A stretch of DNA of 64,000 nt from Akebia trifoliata. Taxonomy: Eukaryota > Streptophyta > Magnoliopsida > Ranunculales > Lardizabalaceae. The stretch covers positions 14,689,892 to 14,753,891 of the forward strand of contig CM030714.1 in the NCBI GenBank assembly GCA_017979445.1, given 5' to 3'. The notes beneath the pieces were generated by a model, which made no database searches, was not told the origin of the DNA, and saw nothing but the letters and a program-made list of their open reading frames with translations. The position numbers and the translations under genes were made by a program. This document shows, in pieces, positions 1 through 11,983 of the stretch. Within the stretch, counting starts at the first letter, position 1, and every line of letters starts with the position of its first letter.

Positions 1-900
1 CTGGGTATTTTAAAAACACAACAATCAATTGAGAACTCATTCTCATATTTTATTTTAATAAATTACTTTTCTTACTCAACTTTTTAATTAGAAACATTTC
101 TTGAAAATCCATCATCAAAACGCTTAAAGTAAATTGTCCACTAGTTTAACTTATTCAAAATCATGCCTGTCTATAAAATATGAATAAAATATATGAATTG
201 TGTATAAAAACAACAACTTATATAGTTGCTGTATTTTTTTTGATAAGTATAAAATACATATAAAGTACGTATAAAATATGTATAAAGTAAGAAAGGTTTT
301 GAGCATTTAATCTAAGTATACATAGTAAAATATTATATAAAAAAACAACTTTCATAGTTGTTGTATTTTATATTTAACATGTATAAATACGTATAAAACA
401 CGTATATCGTACATATAAAAAAATAATTTTTGATCATTCTAGCTAGCATACATGTTATGTCAATTTTATACAAAAACAACTTTCATAGTTGCTGTATTTT
501 ATTTTTAACATGTATAAATACGTATAACGTATGTATAAAACAATAATTTTTTATCATTCTAGCTAGCATACATGTTATGTCAATTTTATACAAAAACAAC
601 AATTTTCATAATTGCTGTATTTTATTTTTAACATGTATAAATACGTATAAAATACGTATAAACCAACTACAAGCATGTAATAATTCTTTTTAAACAAAAC
701 AACAACTATTACCATACTATAAACTCATAAAAACAATAATATAAATATATATAAAGTATGTTGCATGTTGTTGAAAATAATTACAAAACAACTTTTAATT
801 TAAATTACTAAATTAGAAATGTTTTAAAAAAACAAAACAATTTCTATTTTACAACTATAAAATCAGCAATATTTTTCTTAAATTTTTACTAAACTATCAT
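1..900. repeat. AT-rich DNA with four-unit tandem repeat
   Basis: No gene is visible. Units begin near 209, 344, 475 and 595 and run to about 665, with a spacing of 120-135 bp. Each contains a small palindrome (AACAACTTTCATAGTTGTTG in the second unit) followed by an ATGTATAAATACGTATAA-type stretch. Units 2 and 3 also share the segment CTAGCTAGCATACATG. It looks like a short satellite-like array or part of a longer one. Most of the ORFs here are too short and AT-rich to be coding. Confidence 0.65.
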
Positions 901-1227
901 AGAGAGTTGCATGGGCCAACATCTTTGCTTCTCTTTCTTTTCTTTTCCTTTTTCCTTTTACTTTTCTCTTTCTTCTTTGTGTAGAAAGTGAAACAAACAA
1001 AAAAAATCAGCTAATACCATAGTTAGATATTACCAAATAATATCTAGATATTGTTATATATATAAAAAAAAAATTCTAATTCTTTTAGAATTTCCTAGAA
1101 AGTTGGACTTTAGTCAATTTGACTTAGTCAAAGTTATTTGACTAGAGTTGATTTGACTTGAGTAAACAATGGTTGACCCAATCAACCTTAGTTGACTTGG
1201 TCAATATTTTTTTTATTTTGGACATTA

Positions 1228-1283
1228 CATTATGTGCCTAACTCATGTGTGACTCATATGAGTGGCAAGAAGGGTGCACACCA
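1228..1283 (-). repeat. Truncated 3' LTR of the gypsy element
   Basis: About 55 bp, ending GGGTGCACACCA, match the right end of the LTR at 6330-6698 (both contain GTGCCTAACTCATGTGTGAC). Left of about 1228 the similarity stops, so most of the 3' LTR is missing or replaced. A purine-rich tract (minus strand AAGGGAAAGGGAA) lies just inside, as expected for the plus-strand primer. Confidence 0.8.
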
Positions 1284-1773
1284 TTCCCTTTCCCTTAAAA
1301 TCAACCTTGGCCTCAAAATCGAAAATCGGGGAATCGCTTTGGAAGGAATCCCAAGACTCCCACGTCACATCTTCAGGTGTTGTGTTAGCCAATTGAACCA
1401 AAAGTTTTGTAACAACTCGATTTCCTTGCTTGATCTGCCGATGGTCTATGATCGTTTGCGGTTGTACTTGGAGAATTCTATCTTCTTGTGGCAATGGAAG
1501 TTCGACTGCTACCTCACAATGACTGCCTAGTTTGTTCTTCAAGCATGAAACATGGAAGACAGGGTGAATCTTCGAGCTGTTAGGCAGTTCCAAATGGTAT
1601 GCCACTTTCCCCATTCTTTCAATGACCTTGTATGGTCCATAAAATCTGGGTGACAACTTGAGCAATTGATGCATTGCTATTGATGTTTGGCAATATGGTT
1701 GAAGTCGAAGGTAAACCCAGTTGTCCACAAGAAACTCTCTTTCCATTCGATGCTTGGCAGCTGGAATCTTCAT
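1243..1773 (-). pseudogene. gypsy integrase C-terminus plus chromodomain-like tail
   Basis: An open frame of 176 residues. Its first half has the integrase C-terminal signature (KLSPRFYGPYKVIERMGKVA, then IHPVFHVSCLKN). The second half ends in a chromodomain-like segment with LVQLANTTPEDVTWESW, the pattern of plant chromoviruses, where this tail directs integration. It is the best preserved piece of the element. The start at 1773 is only where the frame opens after a break; the upstream integrase lies in other frames. Confidence 0.85.
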
Positions 1774-2104
1774 CCCCTATTGAGTCCATTGTAAATTTTC
1801 TTTTAAGTGTATGCAATATGCAATCGCGGTCTCACAATTCCAGATTGACATGGTGTACACTGGAGTCGCCTGAATGCATGGTTGTTGAAGGAGGGGGCTG
1901 CCCATCAACAATTTCATAAGGAGAAGATTTTTGTTGAGTTGTGATAGGTGGTATTGTACCACCCTTCAGCCCTAGGCGACCATCAGGCCCATTGGTGAGG
2001 GCAATCATTGGTGAAACACCTCAAATATGTCTCAGGGCAACGGTTTACAATGTCAGTATGACTATCTGTTGGGGATGAAATGTTGTGCTCATCTTCAGTT
2101 GGGT

Positions 2105-2500
2105 GCTTTATAATTTCCGTAGTTCCTTCTAGAAGTTACTTGTAAAAATTGGATCTCCATCGCTAACAATTGATAAGGGTATCCCGTGAAGCTTGAACAC
2201 ATTCTCAATGAACGATTGTGCAACTATTGCGGCCATGTATGGGTGCGAGAGAGTAATGAAATGGGCATACTTCGATAATTGATCGAGTACTACAAAAATC
2301 ACATTTTTTTCCTTGAGAACTTGGAAGATCATGTATAAAGCCCTTGGATATTTCACTCCATATCTTATCCAGTATAGAAAGGGGCTGTAAAAGACTAGGA
2401 GGGCTCAAGTTTTCATACTTGTTGCATTGTCAAACATCACATTCAGCTACATAATGCTTAACATCCTTCTTTATTCCCTTCCAACAAAATACATTGGTTA
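2105..2500 (-). pseudogene. gypsy integrase zinc-binding region and core, frameshifted
   Basis: On the minus strand the segment from 2500 encodes an integrase zinc-binding region (WKGIKKDVKHYVAECDV) followed by a core with [16 protein letters not shown] and [18 protein letters not shown], which contains two of the expected core acidic positions. A frame change occurs at an A-run near 2306-2312, and a stop follows ECDV. The function was strand transfer of the retroelement cDNA; this copy cannot make an intact enzyme. Confidence 0.82.
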
Positions 2501-2799
2501 ATTGTTTATAGGTTTTTTATAACCCGAGCATCTACTTATTGTGGGAGCATGCACTTCATGTAAGATTTTGGAACGAATAGCCATTGACGGTCCTAGTACC
2601 ATCCGTCATGTTTGAAAATTCCGCCCTAGTAAGAGTAGTGTGGAACAAATTCTCCTTGTGAAAGTTGGCTAGTCACTTTAAGGAGTCCTTTATCATCTAT
2701 ATATTAACTTTTTACATCATCCAAGTCGGTCCATATATTAGGAGAGATGGTTGCCATTGTGCCACATTCGGAATGGCTGAATTTTCTACCACTTTCGTA

Positions 2800-3310
2800 T
2801 ATACGAGCTTGTAGTCATATCCCAATAGCTTTGTAAGCCATTTTTGGTGAGATGTAGTTACAATCCCCTGATTTAGAAGATGCTTCAGGCTATTGTAATC
2901 TTTGCGTATTATGAATCATCAGCTAGAAGGTAAGGGCGCCATTTACTCACTGCATGAACTATGGAGGGCAATTCTTTTTCATAAGTCGACGTAAGGGTCC
3001 AACAAGTATGAACTTTTGTAATTAGTTTCGAAAAACATCATTCATTAAACTTTGAAAGGCTAAGGGTGCATTGGTGAGGTCGAATGGCATTACTAGGAAT
3101 TCGTAATGCCATTCATGCGTTCTATATGCTATTTTTGGAATGTCATCTTCCCAGAACTCGAATTTCTCATGGTATCCTGACCGCAAATCTAGAATCAAAA
3201 AATATCGTGCACCATGAAGTTCATCCAATAATTCATCAGCCAGTGGTATTGAAAATTTGTCCTTAATAGTGATTCTATTTAAGACTTGGTAGTGACGCAC
3301 ATTCGCCATG
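2800..3310 (-). pseudogene. gypsy reverse transcriptase and RNase H remnant
   Basis: The 95-residue frame at 3022-3309 reads [19 protein letters not shown], then LDLRSGYHE and [20 protein letters not shown]. These are reverse-transcriptase fingers/palm motifs (the D of LDLRSGYH is the first catalytic aspartate). The normal FGLTNAP motif reads FDLTNAP here. Downstream (2800-3000) the match becomes poor and the second catalytic motif is not cleanly visible. Inactive remnant. Confidence 0.82.
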
Positions 3311-3599
3311 TGCCGTTTTTTTTCCGTACCAAACTCATGAATTTAGCATTTCTCGAACAATCTTCTTAATTTCATTTTTTTGAAAGAGGATAATGATATG
3401 GCCTTACATTTGTGGGTTGACTTCTTGGCTCTAAAGCAATACGATGATCGTGAGACTAAATGAGGGGAAGTCCCCTAGGTTCACTAAATATATTATCATA
3501 TGGCTCTAGCACCTTCTTCAAGTCATCGAGTAACCTGGTTTGGGTCTTTCCGTCTTGCATGACACATAATTGAATACACATACTTGAGCCTTGTTGCCC

Positions 3600-4270
3600 A
3601 ATTAGTTGAGTGATGAGTCAGCTATTGACCACTTCTAGGGTTGCATTTGGTGATCTATGTAATGCATATTCTTGGGCTTCGAAGATGAATCTCCTCTGTA
3701 GTAAGGCAAAGTTCCAGCTGATATATCCTAACATAGCCAACCATTGAGTTCCCAATACCACATCAGACCCCCCAAGAGGTATGACATGGCAATCCACCAA
3801 ACAAGAGAAGTCTTGAAGTATTAGAGGCATTTCCTTGCAACGTCTTCTACTACTTTGCACTTGGCCACCATCGACGACTAATACTTCAAAGAGTTCTTCC
3901 CATAGGACTCAACACCCCAAGATTTTGGCAAGATTAGGACTGATGAATTTACGAGTGCTACCAGAGTCCACCAAAATGCATACAGTTTGTCGTTTAGCCA
4001 ACCCGATAATGCGCATTGGTCTAGGCCTAATAGATCCGGATAAGGCATGAACTGACACCTGCATTGATTCCTCTAGTTCATGTTTTTCTTCAGAAACATC
4101 TTCCTCAATTGTTTCATCTTGATTGGGACCTATAATAATGGTCAGTTGTGCTTTACACTCATGTAAGGGGGTGTACTTTTCATCACAGTTGTAACAGAGG
4201 CCTTTTCGTCTTCGTTCTTGCATTTCGGCGAATGTCAGCTTCTTTGCAAATTGAATGGGTTCTTGCATTT
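3600..4270 (-). pseudogene. gypsy gag zinc knuckle and aspartic protease
   Basis: The frame at 3909-4268 has a CCHC-like zinc knuckle beginning GLCYNCDEKYTPLHEC, an acidic spacer, then the protease active-site motif ILVDSGSTRKFISP, where DSGST is the catalytic triplet context. The next frame (3618-3860) carries the protease C-terminal part with VVLGTQWLAMLG. The order nucleocapsid-protease is as in plant gypsy polyproteins. It is interrupted between the two frames. Confidence 0.85.
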
Positions 4271-4409
4271 TCGTTTAAGGAAAGGAAAACTTACTGATTA
4301 CGGGCTTTTGGTGTAGGTGGACAATAATGTCGACGTTGGATTCCCTCAGCCTCTTCATGTAATGTAGTCAATTGAAACGCATGGCTAAGAGTTGTTGTTG
4401 GGAAATTTT

Positions 4410-6290
4410 AATGCCTACTCGAATTTCTTAGTGCAAACCTGAGATGAAGCACCTGATCAAAAAGTGCTTCGGCAATTTTACCGATCGATTAGTCAGCCTC
4501 TCAAATCGTGTTTGATACTCCTTCACTATCGTGGTCTGCTGTAGTTTTGCTAGTGCTCCATCAGTATCATCGTTCTCTAGTGATCCAAAGAGGTTGCAGA
4601 GTGCATGAGTAAAATTTCCCCAGGTCATATCTCCAATGGTTTTCTTAATCCACTGGTACCAAGGTATAAAGTCGTCTGAGAGATGGATTGCTGCTAATCT
4701 CATTAATGCGGAAAGCAAATCAAGTCAACGGTCAAGGGTTCCGACGAAAAATTTGTAATTATTTAGGTTTTCATTTAGTTGGGTCTAAGATTTATTGTTT
4801 AATCATTCAAGATTATTTTAGACTAGTAATTTTTATTTATTTATTTATAGTTTTGAGTTGTTTTAGAGTTTTATTGTTATGTTTTTTGGGCTTATTTTTA
4901 TCTTTTATTGGCTCATGCTTTTAGTATAATATTTATGGGCAATTTAGTAACTTTAGTTTATCTTTTATTTAAAGTTATTAGGGTTGAAAAATTGTGAGAG
5001 AAAGTTACTAAAATTAGGTTATTTTATTTAGTATTTTAGTTTTATTAGGACTCGTGGTTGATTTTCTTTATTTATAGATTGTACTAGGGTTTATTTATGG
5101 AGAAAATGATGGAATAAATAAAATGTTTTTTTTTATTAGTGCCTTCAATGTGGTTGATGCCATAGAAATCACTGGGGTGATTCCAAGGTAAATATCATTT
5201 TTTTTTTCTTTCTTTAATTTTTTACTTATCTTCTATCTCTTCTTCAATCCATCTTTTTTACATTTTTTTTTTTTAATTTGTGAGAAATCAAGAAATCATC
5301 AAGAACCTTTTAATCCTTTCAGGTTTCAAGAAATCAATCCATAAACTTTGTTTTAAAAAAAAATATTAAATTCTTGATTTTTGAGTCTTAATTTTTTATT
5401 TTTTATTTTTTGATTCTTGAAACCTACAAACTTCAATTCTTAATCCATTCCCATTTTCTTTAACCGTTATTTCATTAATCTCTTTTCAAAATCTACCATA
5501 TACTCTATTATCAAACATTTTCCTATTGTCACCCAAATTAGATTCCTTAAGCCCTCCAAATTTCATCTTCTTCCCTCACCATCTAGCATCAATTTTTTTT
5601 TTTTTTTTAAATGTTGGTGCATTCATTGTGCTTGATGCTATGGAAATCATTGGGGTGATTCCAAGGTAAATATCATTTTTTTCTTTAATTTTCTTCTTAT
5701 CCTCTATCATTTTTTCAATCCATCTTTTCTACATTTTTTTTTTAAATTTGTGAGAAATCAAGAAACCATCAAGAACCTTTTAATCCTTTCAAGTTTCAAG
5801 AAACAAATCCATAAACTTTGTTTTCTTGATTCTTGATTTTTGAGTCTTAATTCTTGATTTCTTGGTTCTTGAAACCTACAAACCTCAATCCTTAATCCTT
5901 CCCATTTTTTATAACCTTTATTTCATTACTCTCTTTTCCAAATCTACCCTATATTCTATTACCAAACCTTTTATTGTTGCCCAAATCCACCCAAATCAGA
6001 TTCCTTCTCTCACCGTCCTGCATCACCCATCAATTGCTCCTCTGGAATGTTATTGAAGATTTGAAACTGTTCAACATTGAAGACCCATCATACTGGATCA
6101 TAGCCATTGAACCTTGGAAAATCCAATTTCAGTGATTGATGGTAAGTGGTTGATCGGTTATTGCCATTTTCAGCATCAGTTCTTTGAGACACGCTAGATC
6201 CTGATCCCTCTAGAACAAATGTAGACAACTGATCAAACCTCTTCAAAAGATCAGAGTATTGTACTTGAAGCAATCCGAGTTTAACATTGG
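4410..6290 (-). pseudogene. gypsy gag capsid region, split by an insertion
   Basis: The N-terminal part lies at 6022-6290 (a short coiled region QVQYSDLLKRFDQLSTFV, then LDFPRFNGYDPV and WVFNVEQFQIFNNIPEEQ). The rest lies at 4410-4709 (RLAAIHLSDDFIPWYQWI and FERLTNRSVKLPKHFL). Together these are the plant gypsy gag (UBN2/retrotransposon gag) pattern. The intervening 1.3 kb at 4710-6018 is foreign. Linking 4709 to 6022 keeps the gag frame across the junction. A stop replaces a residue just after NGYDPV. Confidence 0.85.
4710..6018. mobile_element. 1.3-kb insertion in gag with internal tandem duplication
   Basis: The ends are set by the host frame and by a 3-bp direct repeat TGC (4707-4709 and 6019-6021). 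The right part is a tandem duplication of about 475 bp: a block with GGGGTGATTCCAAGGTAAAT at about 5177 recurs at about 5653, and ATCAAGAACCTTTTAATCC near 5297 recurs near 5767. The left part is AT-rich without coding potential. Diverged relatives occur inverted at 7580-8470 and 8880-9500. The superfamily is unknown; terminal inverted repeats are weak at best (GGA). Confidence 0.7.
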
Positions 6291-6329
6291 TAGGCTTGTT
6301 GACGCTAGGATGTTGGCTATGATACCAAA

Positions 6330-6698
6330 TGATACGAACATGCTTGTTGTATCGTGATATTTTATTGAAAAATCACAGAAAATAAAGAGAAACAAAGAAA
6401 AGAACAAAGATGAAATGGAATAGCGGCCATTTTGAGGGTAGTCAACCTTCTTAAGGATCCAAGATTTTATTCATGCCTTGTTGATTACATCTAGAGGCCT
6501 TTTACATACATCCTATTCTGTTTCAAATTCAAAAGGAAAGGATAAGAGAATCAAGAGAGAACCGAGAGGATCTTCCTTAATCTTATTCTGTTTTCAACAA
6601 CTTATTGACTTAGCAACTATTTGACTCAGCAACTAATGTGTGCATCACGTGCCTAACTCATGTGTGACTCACGTGAGTAGTAAGAAGGGTGCACACCA
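6330..6698 (-). repeat. 5' LTR of the gypsy element
   Basis: It begins TGATACGAACATGC and ends GTGCACACCA on the plus strand, so it has the usual TG...CA ends. The adjacent inner sequence, read on the minus strand, is TGGTATCATAGCC, close to the initiator-methionine tRNA primer site (TGGTATCAGAGC). The length is 369 bp. Confidence 0.8.
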
Positions 6699-7239
6699 AT
6701 TTGATGGAGATTAATCTCGATTCGATGCAATTTTTATGATCTTGTTCAGATTTTGTATTATTTAATGCTAGGTTGATTAAATCTTCCAGCTTTGATACTT
6801 TAAAATTGGCCCTCAAATCCTTTCTTCGTATGCTCATCTAATCTACTAATCAGTAGCAATTAAGGATAATCTGCACTTGGTTTAAATCTTTTGGCAAATG
6901 CTCAATAATTCAGACTTTGCTCGGATCCTAAGCGGTCTTTGGTCCAGTGATGGGGTTAAGTCATAAGGCATCGTTGCTCAAGTTTGTGGGACTTTCTTGC
7001 TAGTCTAGTTTGATTGAATTTTATGAGTTTTAGCCAAGTCAAAACGGGTTGAGCTTGACTTGACCAAGCTTAAATTACCTCATCAAGCTTCTAAAGTCTG
7101 AACTGTGAGCACATATGACATTGGTCAAGTTATATCCAACTTTTTTGTGCTGCTAATCTCAAAAGTAATTCCACTTGGATTATTTCAAGCGTTTGATGTA
7201 GGCCTATAACTAAGCAGCTGAAAAAAAAAAAGTAGGTTA

Positions 7240-7435
7240 ACAATCAGGAACAAAAATAATGTTTGTGCGTCAGTAGTTTTATTGTCTTATGATAATTATT
7301 TGACAATTTTGATTTACGAGGCTGTGGGAGAAAATAACAATCAGGAATAAAAGTAATGTTCGTGCATCAACAATTTGTGTTTTATGGTAATTATTTGACA
7401 TATTTGATTTATGAGTTTGTGGCTGAAAGATATCA
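7240..7435. repeat. Tandem duplication, ~97 bp unit
   Basis: The block starting CAATCAGGAACAAAAATAAT at 7241 recurs diverged at 7338 (CAATCAGGAATAAAAGTAAT). Both continue with an ATAATTATTTGACA-type segment. No coding function is seen; the 94-residue minus frame across it is an artefact of the repeat. Confidence 0.7.
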
Positions 7436-7579
7436 TGTGGTAAAGTTGTGACTGGTTGATGCATGATGGTGGGGGAAGAAAATGAGTACGAGGGGTTAGG
7501 AAATATGAGGGGAAGAAAATGAATACAATTGTTTAGATTCTTCAGACATAGATTCTTCTTCAAGAACTAATAATGATGT

Positions 7580-8470
7580 CTCACATTCGTCAATCTCACG
7601 CTCTGTGATGTCAAACTTATAATTTGATGCAGGATGATGAGAGAAGAAGGTGAAATTTGGGGGGAGCAGGGAATCTAATTTGGGAGTGGATTAAAGATTA
7701 AAGGTTAAGGGTAAAGAGATTTCAAGAAAAGGTTTAAGATCTAGGTAAAATGTAAAAAATTTCAATTACAGTATTTTTCAACAAGGTCCTGTAGTTTGGT
7801 TTATTGATAGTAAACATAGTTAGGTTTGATGGAAGGATGGTTTGAGGGTTGTAGATTGAGGAGTAAGGGTTAAGAGAAGGGGGAAATAATTAAGGTTTGA
7901 GGGAAAAGGGTTTCAAGAATTCGAGATTCAAGAATTTATGAAAATCAAGAACAAGAAAATTAAAATAAAATTAAAAAAAGAGAAAAAAGATTAGGAGAGA
8001 AAGAGAAGAGATAGAAGGATAGGACCTTGGAATCACACCAAGACTTTCTTGGAGAAATCACACTAAGAAACTCCATTGAAAGAAATGAATTCTTTATTAA
8101 TCAAACTTTCCGTAAATAAGTCTTAATACAATCGATGTATAAAGAAAACCTATCTAAGAATCCTAATAAAATTGAAGAACCTAATCCTAGCGTCCTAACA
8201 AGATTAGACTACTAAAATAGAAGTCAAATCAAACAAGGATTTGATCTCCACATAATAAAACTTTATAAATTACTACTACGCTACAACTAATAGGAATTAG
8301 TCATAGCTCCCCTATAATTCTCATAAATGGGAATAAACCTAGGGTTGCAATATTTTGACAATGTCCCTAGTTGGAAATAAATAAAAAAAATCCTAAAAAC
8401 ACACTACTCTCCAATCTTTGATGTCCCCATCACCCATCATGGTGCTATATCATTATATATCTTGTTTTAC
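7580..8470 (-). repeat. Inverted relative of the 4.7-6.0 kb insertion
   Basis: Read on the minus strand it contains GTGTGATTCCAAGGTCC, preceded by a stretch resembling TTTCTTTATTTATAGATTGTAC at about 5060-5090. It has the same order of blocks as the gag insertion, but in opposite orientation and with considerable divergence. No gene is visible here. The intervening 6699-7240 also shows nothing recognisable. Confidence 0.55.
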
Positions 8471-8879
8471 ATAGGAATATATGTCATTCATTGTATCAGG
8501 TTGAAAATCATTGATGTAGGACAACATAGATTTGTTCGATGCTAAGGTGTTTTACTTTGGGAAGAGTGGTGGAAAGACTAGGTAGTGATGGAGGTTAAAG
8601 AAAAAATTATTGAAAGGTTTTTTTTCTTCAGAAACAAGGTTTTCAAAATCCCAATTCGCTATATGAAGAGGGAATGAGATGAATATGGGGGTTAGGAAAT
8701 CTGATTGGGTTAAGTAGGGTTATAAATGTTTAGGGTAAACCCAAAATGATTTGGTTGCAAGGTTTAATTATAATTTTGCAATTGTAACATTTTGCAATAA
8801 GGGTTTGGTGAAGATTTAGGTAATAGATTATATGATAGATTTGGGGAAGAGGTTAATGACATAGGTGTTTATGGTTTAT

Positions 8880-9500
8880 GAAGGGTTTGATGGATTTCTT
8901 GATTGGGATTAAAAGTTTCTTGATGGGTTTAATAATTCAAGATTTCTTGAAAATCAAGAACATAAAAAAGAGAAGATTCGAGAAAGAAGAAGATAGATCG
9001 ATAGATAATACCTTAGTCTCACATAAAAAATGGCCTCATACCATGATCCAATCACTGGAGAGATCTCAATAAGAGAGTTGAAAATTTTCATTTATTCCAT
9101 TAATTGTTAAAAATCAATTACATTAGCCATATATATAGGCTTGACTCAAACCATAATCCTAAAATTACATAGACATTGACACTTCTGACCTTGATAAACC
9201 AATCCCATGTTCAATTGACATTCTAGTGGTATTTTGACTTGACTTCCTTATAACTCATCGGAATTGCAAAATCTTGAGCTTGTTAGATAGGTAATTGAAT
9301 AACCTTTCAAATGACACAAAAATCGACCCAATACAACAAGTTTTGACCCCTCAATATAAGACTTAAATAAAAAATAATGTGAATAATACCTAAACTCGAA
9401 TATTAAATTCCCAAAACAACCCAAAGACAACTCAAAACTAAAAATAACTAATATAAAGTAATCACAAACGATAAAAAAAATAAATCTAGACCTAAATAAA
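8880..9500 (-). repeat. Third, more diverged copy of the same repeat family
   Basis: It shares the layout of the 7.6-8.5 kb copy: a polypurine run (AATCAAGAACATAAAAAAGA), then an ATACCTTAGTCTCACAT block in the place of ACCTTGGAATCACAC, then TTCATTTATTCCATTAATTG and an AT-rich end. Similarity is judged by eye. No coding sequence is supported in this stretch; 9500-9950 is likewise featureless. Confidence 0.4.
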
Positions 9501-9951
9501 TGGAAATCCACACATTGTTTTTCCATAAAAGGCTATTAATATTATCATTAATTTAGATCATCATGAAATGCATGATGATATGGATGATACGATTTTTTTG
9601 GTCAGTATTGTCAAAGGTGTGGTGCTGAAATGACCAGCTTGACCATCCAAACACCTAGGTGCCACCCACTTGGGTCTTTAAAAAGTGGGGTCAAATGGTA
9701 ACTTCATGTGATATTTTATAGAATACCATGGTCAAAGGTATTTAATCAATTCTAAAACACGTGGTCTCTCTCAAACATTCACCAAAACTTGGAGGGATAT
9801 GTCTAAAATTAAAAGATATATTTGAGAGGAGGTATTAAATCACTTGAAAATTGTTGGTTACATGGTTTTATTTTTCCTATATGTTGACTTACCTGTTTGC
9901 TTGGTAGTTGGTGTTATCTTGGTAATGACATATTTATCAATTTGTTTTTGC

Positions 9952-10735
9952 TCTTTTTTTTTTTTTTGATAGGTAAACAAAATTCATTAAGAAGAAGGAA
10001 GAATGTACAAAAAAAGAGGATGAGATATCCAACCTGAGGGAAAGAGAAAAACAAATTAAAAACAACAAACAAAATCCAGCTGTACAATAATTACTCCTCC
10101 AAATTACAAACCGTATCCCACTTTCCAAGGAAACCTTCAAAAAATACCCCTCAAAACACCTTAAAAATCTTACCCCTGGTAGAAAGTGCTAACACTGAGA
10201 TTAATGCACCACTAACTTATGTTTCTTTCTCCTCAAATATCCTTCTATTCTGTTCCTTCCAAACGACCCAACAAATAGCGAAGGGGGTTATGCTTCATAA
10301 AGTCCTCTTGGCATTCTGAAATGAGAAGCCCCAATGCGCTCAAAATTCAAACAAATTTTTAACCGAGCAAGGAAGACAGCCGTAAACTCCGAACAACGAA
10401 AAAAATTCCCAAACCGGTTGGGTGTAATGACAATGAAGAAGAACGTGATTTGAAGATTCCCCATTCACTTTGCATAAGGCGCAAAATTTTGTCGCAACCA
10501 TTCCTCTCTTGATGAGCTGATCGAAAGTGGAAAGACGCCCTAAAGCCGCAAGCCAAATAAAAGCATAGATTTTAGAAGAAACTTTAGGACCCCATATGGC
10601 TGTAACCAGAAAATCATCCTCATTGGAGTGGACACTCAACGAATACAAAGAGCGATCTTAGAATGCCCCAGCCTTGCAAGCCGCCCAAAGCCTCCTATCC
10701 TCATCATAGGGCCGATGATGGAACTCCTCTAGGCT
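9952..10735 (-). mobile_element. 5'-truncated LINE, zinc-binding (zf-RVT) end
   Basis: The plus strand starts with a long T-run (the LINE poly-A tail) followed by GATAGGTAAACAAAATTCAT, a 3' end common among plant L1 elements. The minus frame at 10340-10648 has the zf-RVT pattern: AFIWLAALGRLSTFDQL, then FCALCKVNGESSNHVLLHC with the C-x2-C and H-x4-H/C metal ligands, and WEFFSLFGV. Reverse transcriptase is absent, so this is a 5'-truncated insertion. It lies upstream of the TH1 gene exons. Confidence 0.8.
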
Positions 10736-11659
10736 CTTTTCTTTTTTAATGACCTTTACTTCATATAAAAAGTTGAAACATTAATTTCTTTTTGCCGCCT
10801 AGCACTTTTTAACAACCTTATTCTGGTTGCGATGAGAGAGTTAACAATTTGGGGAAAAGTGTAGAACAAAGCTAGCATATAGCAAATGTTCATGACAGTG
10901 ATTTTGGTTTCCCTCGCTTGCCAGTTAGGCGAACAGATATCCATTGCTTTATGAAGACTATAAAGTTGTTGCGGCCAAATTGATTGTAAAGCTTTGACTG
11001 GTTGGACCCTTATGTTTAGTGATTCCCTTATTTGGTTTTAAGTTCATCTGTGTTGATGATTGAATTCACTATTCTAATGCTGCACCTTTCTTCCTTCTTT
11101 TTTCCCTGTTTTTTTTTTTGACCGTTTTTTCTTCCAAAATAGTTTCTTGGGGATCTTCCTCTATATTTGATTTCCTTTGTGTGGTTTATATTAGCAACTA
11201 TTAGCTTTCAAGCGTGTTGCAATACGGATCATTCCAGGACTATAGTATATTCCTGATGTTGTTATTTGCCTATTTATACCTTGTTGTTAATGCTTAAGTT
11301 ATTTCCTCAAGAAGAATTCGGGTTTCTCAGAAAGTTTTTCTTTGTGGGTCTTTGCTTCTTTATTTTTTATACATACTGGTGTCCATTGTGAGTTTAGATC
11401 CCTAGGATGCTGAATTAATAGCACTGCATCACACAGTAGACACGGGGGGACCTTGCCTTGAATGGCATCACACATGGTAGGTATCAGAGTCCAATAATTG
11501 ATTTTGATCATCAGATAACTGATCCATCCATCCTTGGGCTTTCTTTCTTTCTTTCCCATTTTACTTTTTGATGGACATCCTGTTGATACTTTTTTATGAG
11601 GGTCCACTATTGATCCATCTTGATCACCCCAAATAAAGCTTTAGTTGGTTTTTTTAGAG
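10736..11659. other. Intergenic or intronic stretch without supported feature
   Basis: No domain or exon was recognised on either strand. Because the TH1 gene starts mid-protein at 11,984, an upstream exon should exist somewhere to the left. I looked here and found no open segment with a matching donor site that I could defend. Confidence 0.4.
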
Positions 11660-11780
11660 AGATTATATTGCCAACCCAACTTTTGCTAATGCCACTCCAA
11701 TTCACATGTAAATCACCAAAGAATTAGTACACATCTTGGGGTGACATTAGCAAAACTTGGTGTGGCAGTAGAAGCTTTTT
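11660..11780. mobile_element. Small MITE-like inverted repeat
   Basis: The left arm TTGCCAACCCAACTTTTGCT and a right arm ending ACATTAGCAAAACTTGGTGT are imperfect inverted copies, with a loop of about 40 bp. The size and structure fit a short MITE or fold-back remnant in an intron of the TH1 gene. No target-site duplication was identified. Confidence 0.55.
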
Positions 11781-11983
11781 TAATTTATTTTTTGTTATGA
11801 GCTAATCGGTGCAGTTCTTTGTATATACTCCTCGATACATCTCATTAAATGGAGTCGTCCATCCTTTCGTGTGTGCCCTGTATACCGATCTGACGCTAGA
11901 CCATGCTCATGGATTTGATACGTTCACCTTAGAGTTTTTGCCACTTGGTTTATGTGCATAAACCCCATATTCCATTTCTGCAG

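Larger units (their letters stand above)
1228..6698 (-). mobile_element. Decayed Ty3/gypsy element with chromodomain-like C-terminus
   Basis: Read on the minus strand the order is 5' LTR (6330-6698), a TGGTATCA primer-binding site (near 6319-6326), gag, CCHC zinc knuckle and protease, reverse transcriptase, RNase H remnant, integrase, a chromodomain-like tail, a polypurine tract (near 1284-1300) and a truncated 3' LTR. This gag-PR-RT-RH-INT order is that of Ty3/gypsy. All parts carry stops or frameshifts, so the element is inactive. The gag region is split by a 1.3-kb insertion at 4710-6018. Confidence 0.88.

Noticed and set aside
10756..10944. 62-residue minus frame as an upstream gene
   Set aside because: It has no family resemblance and lies next to a LINE end; treated as chance.
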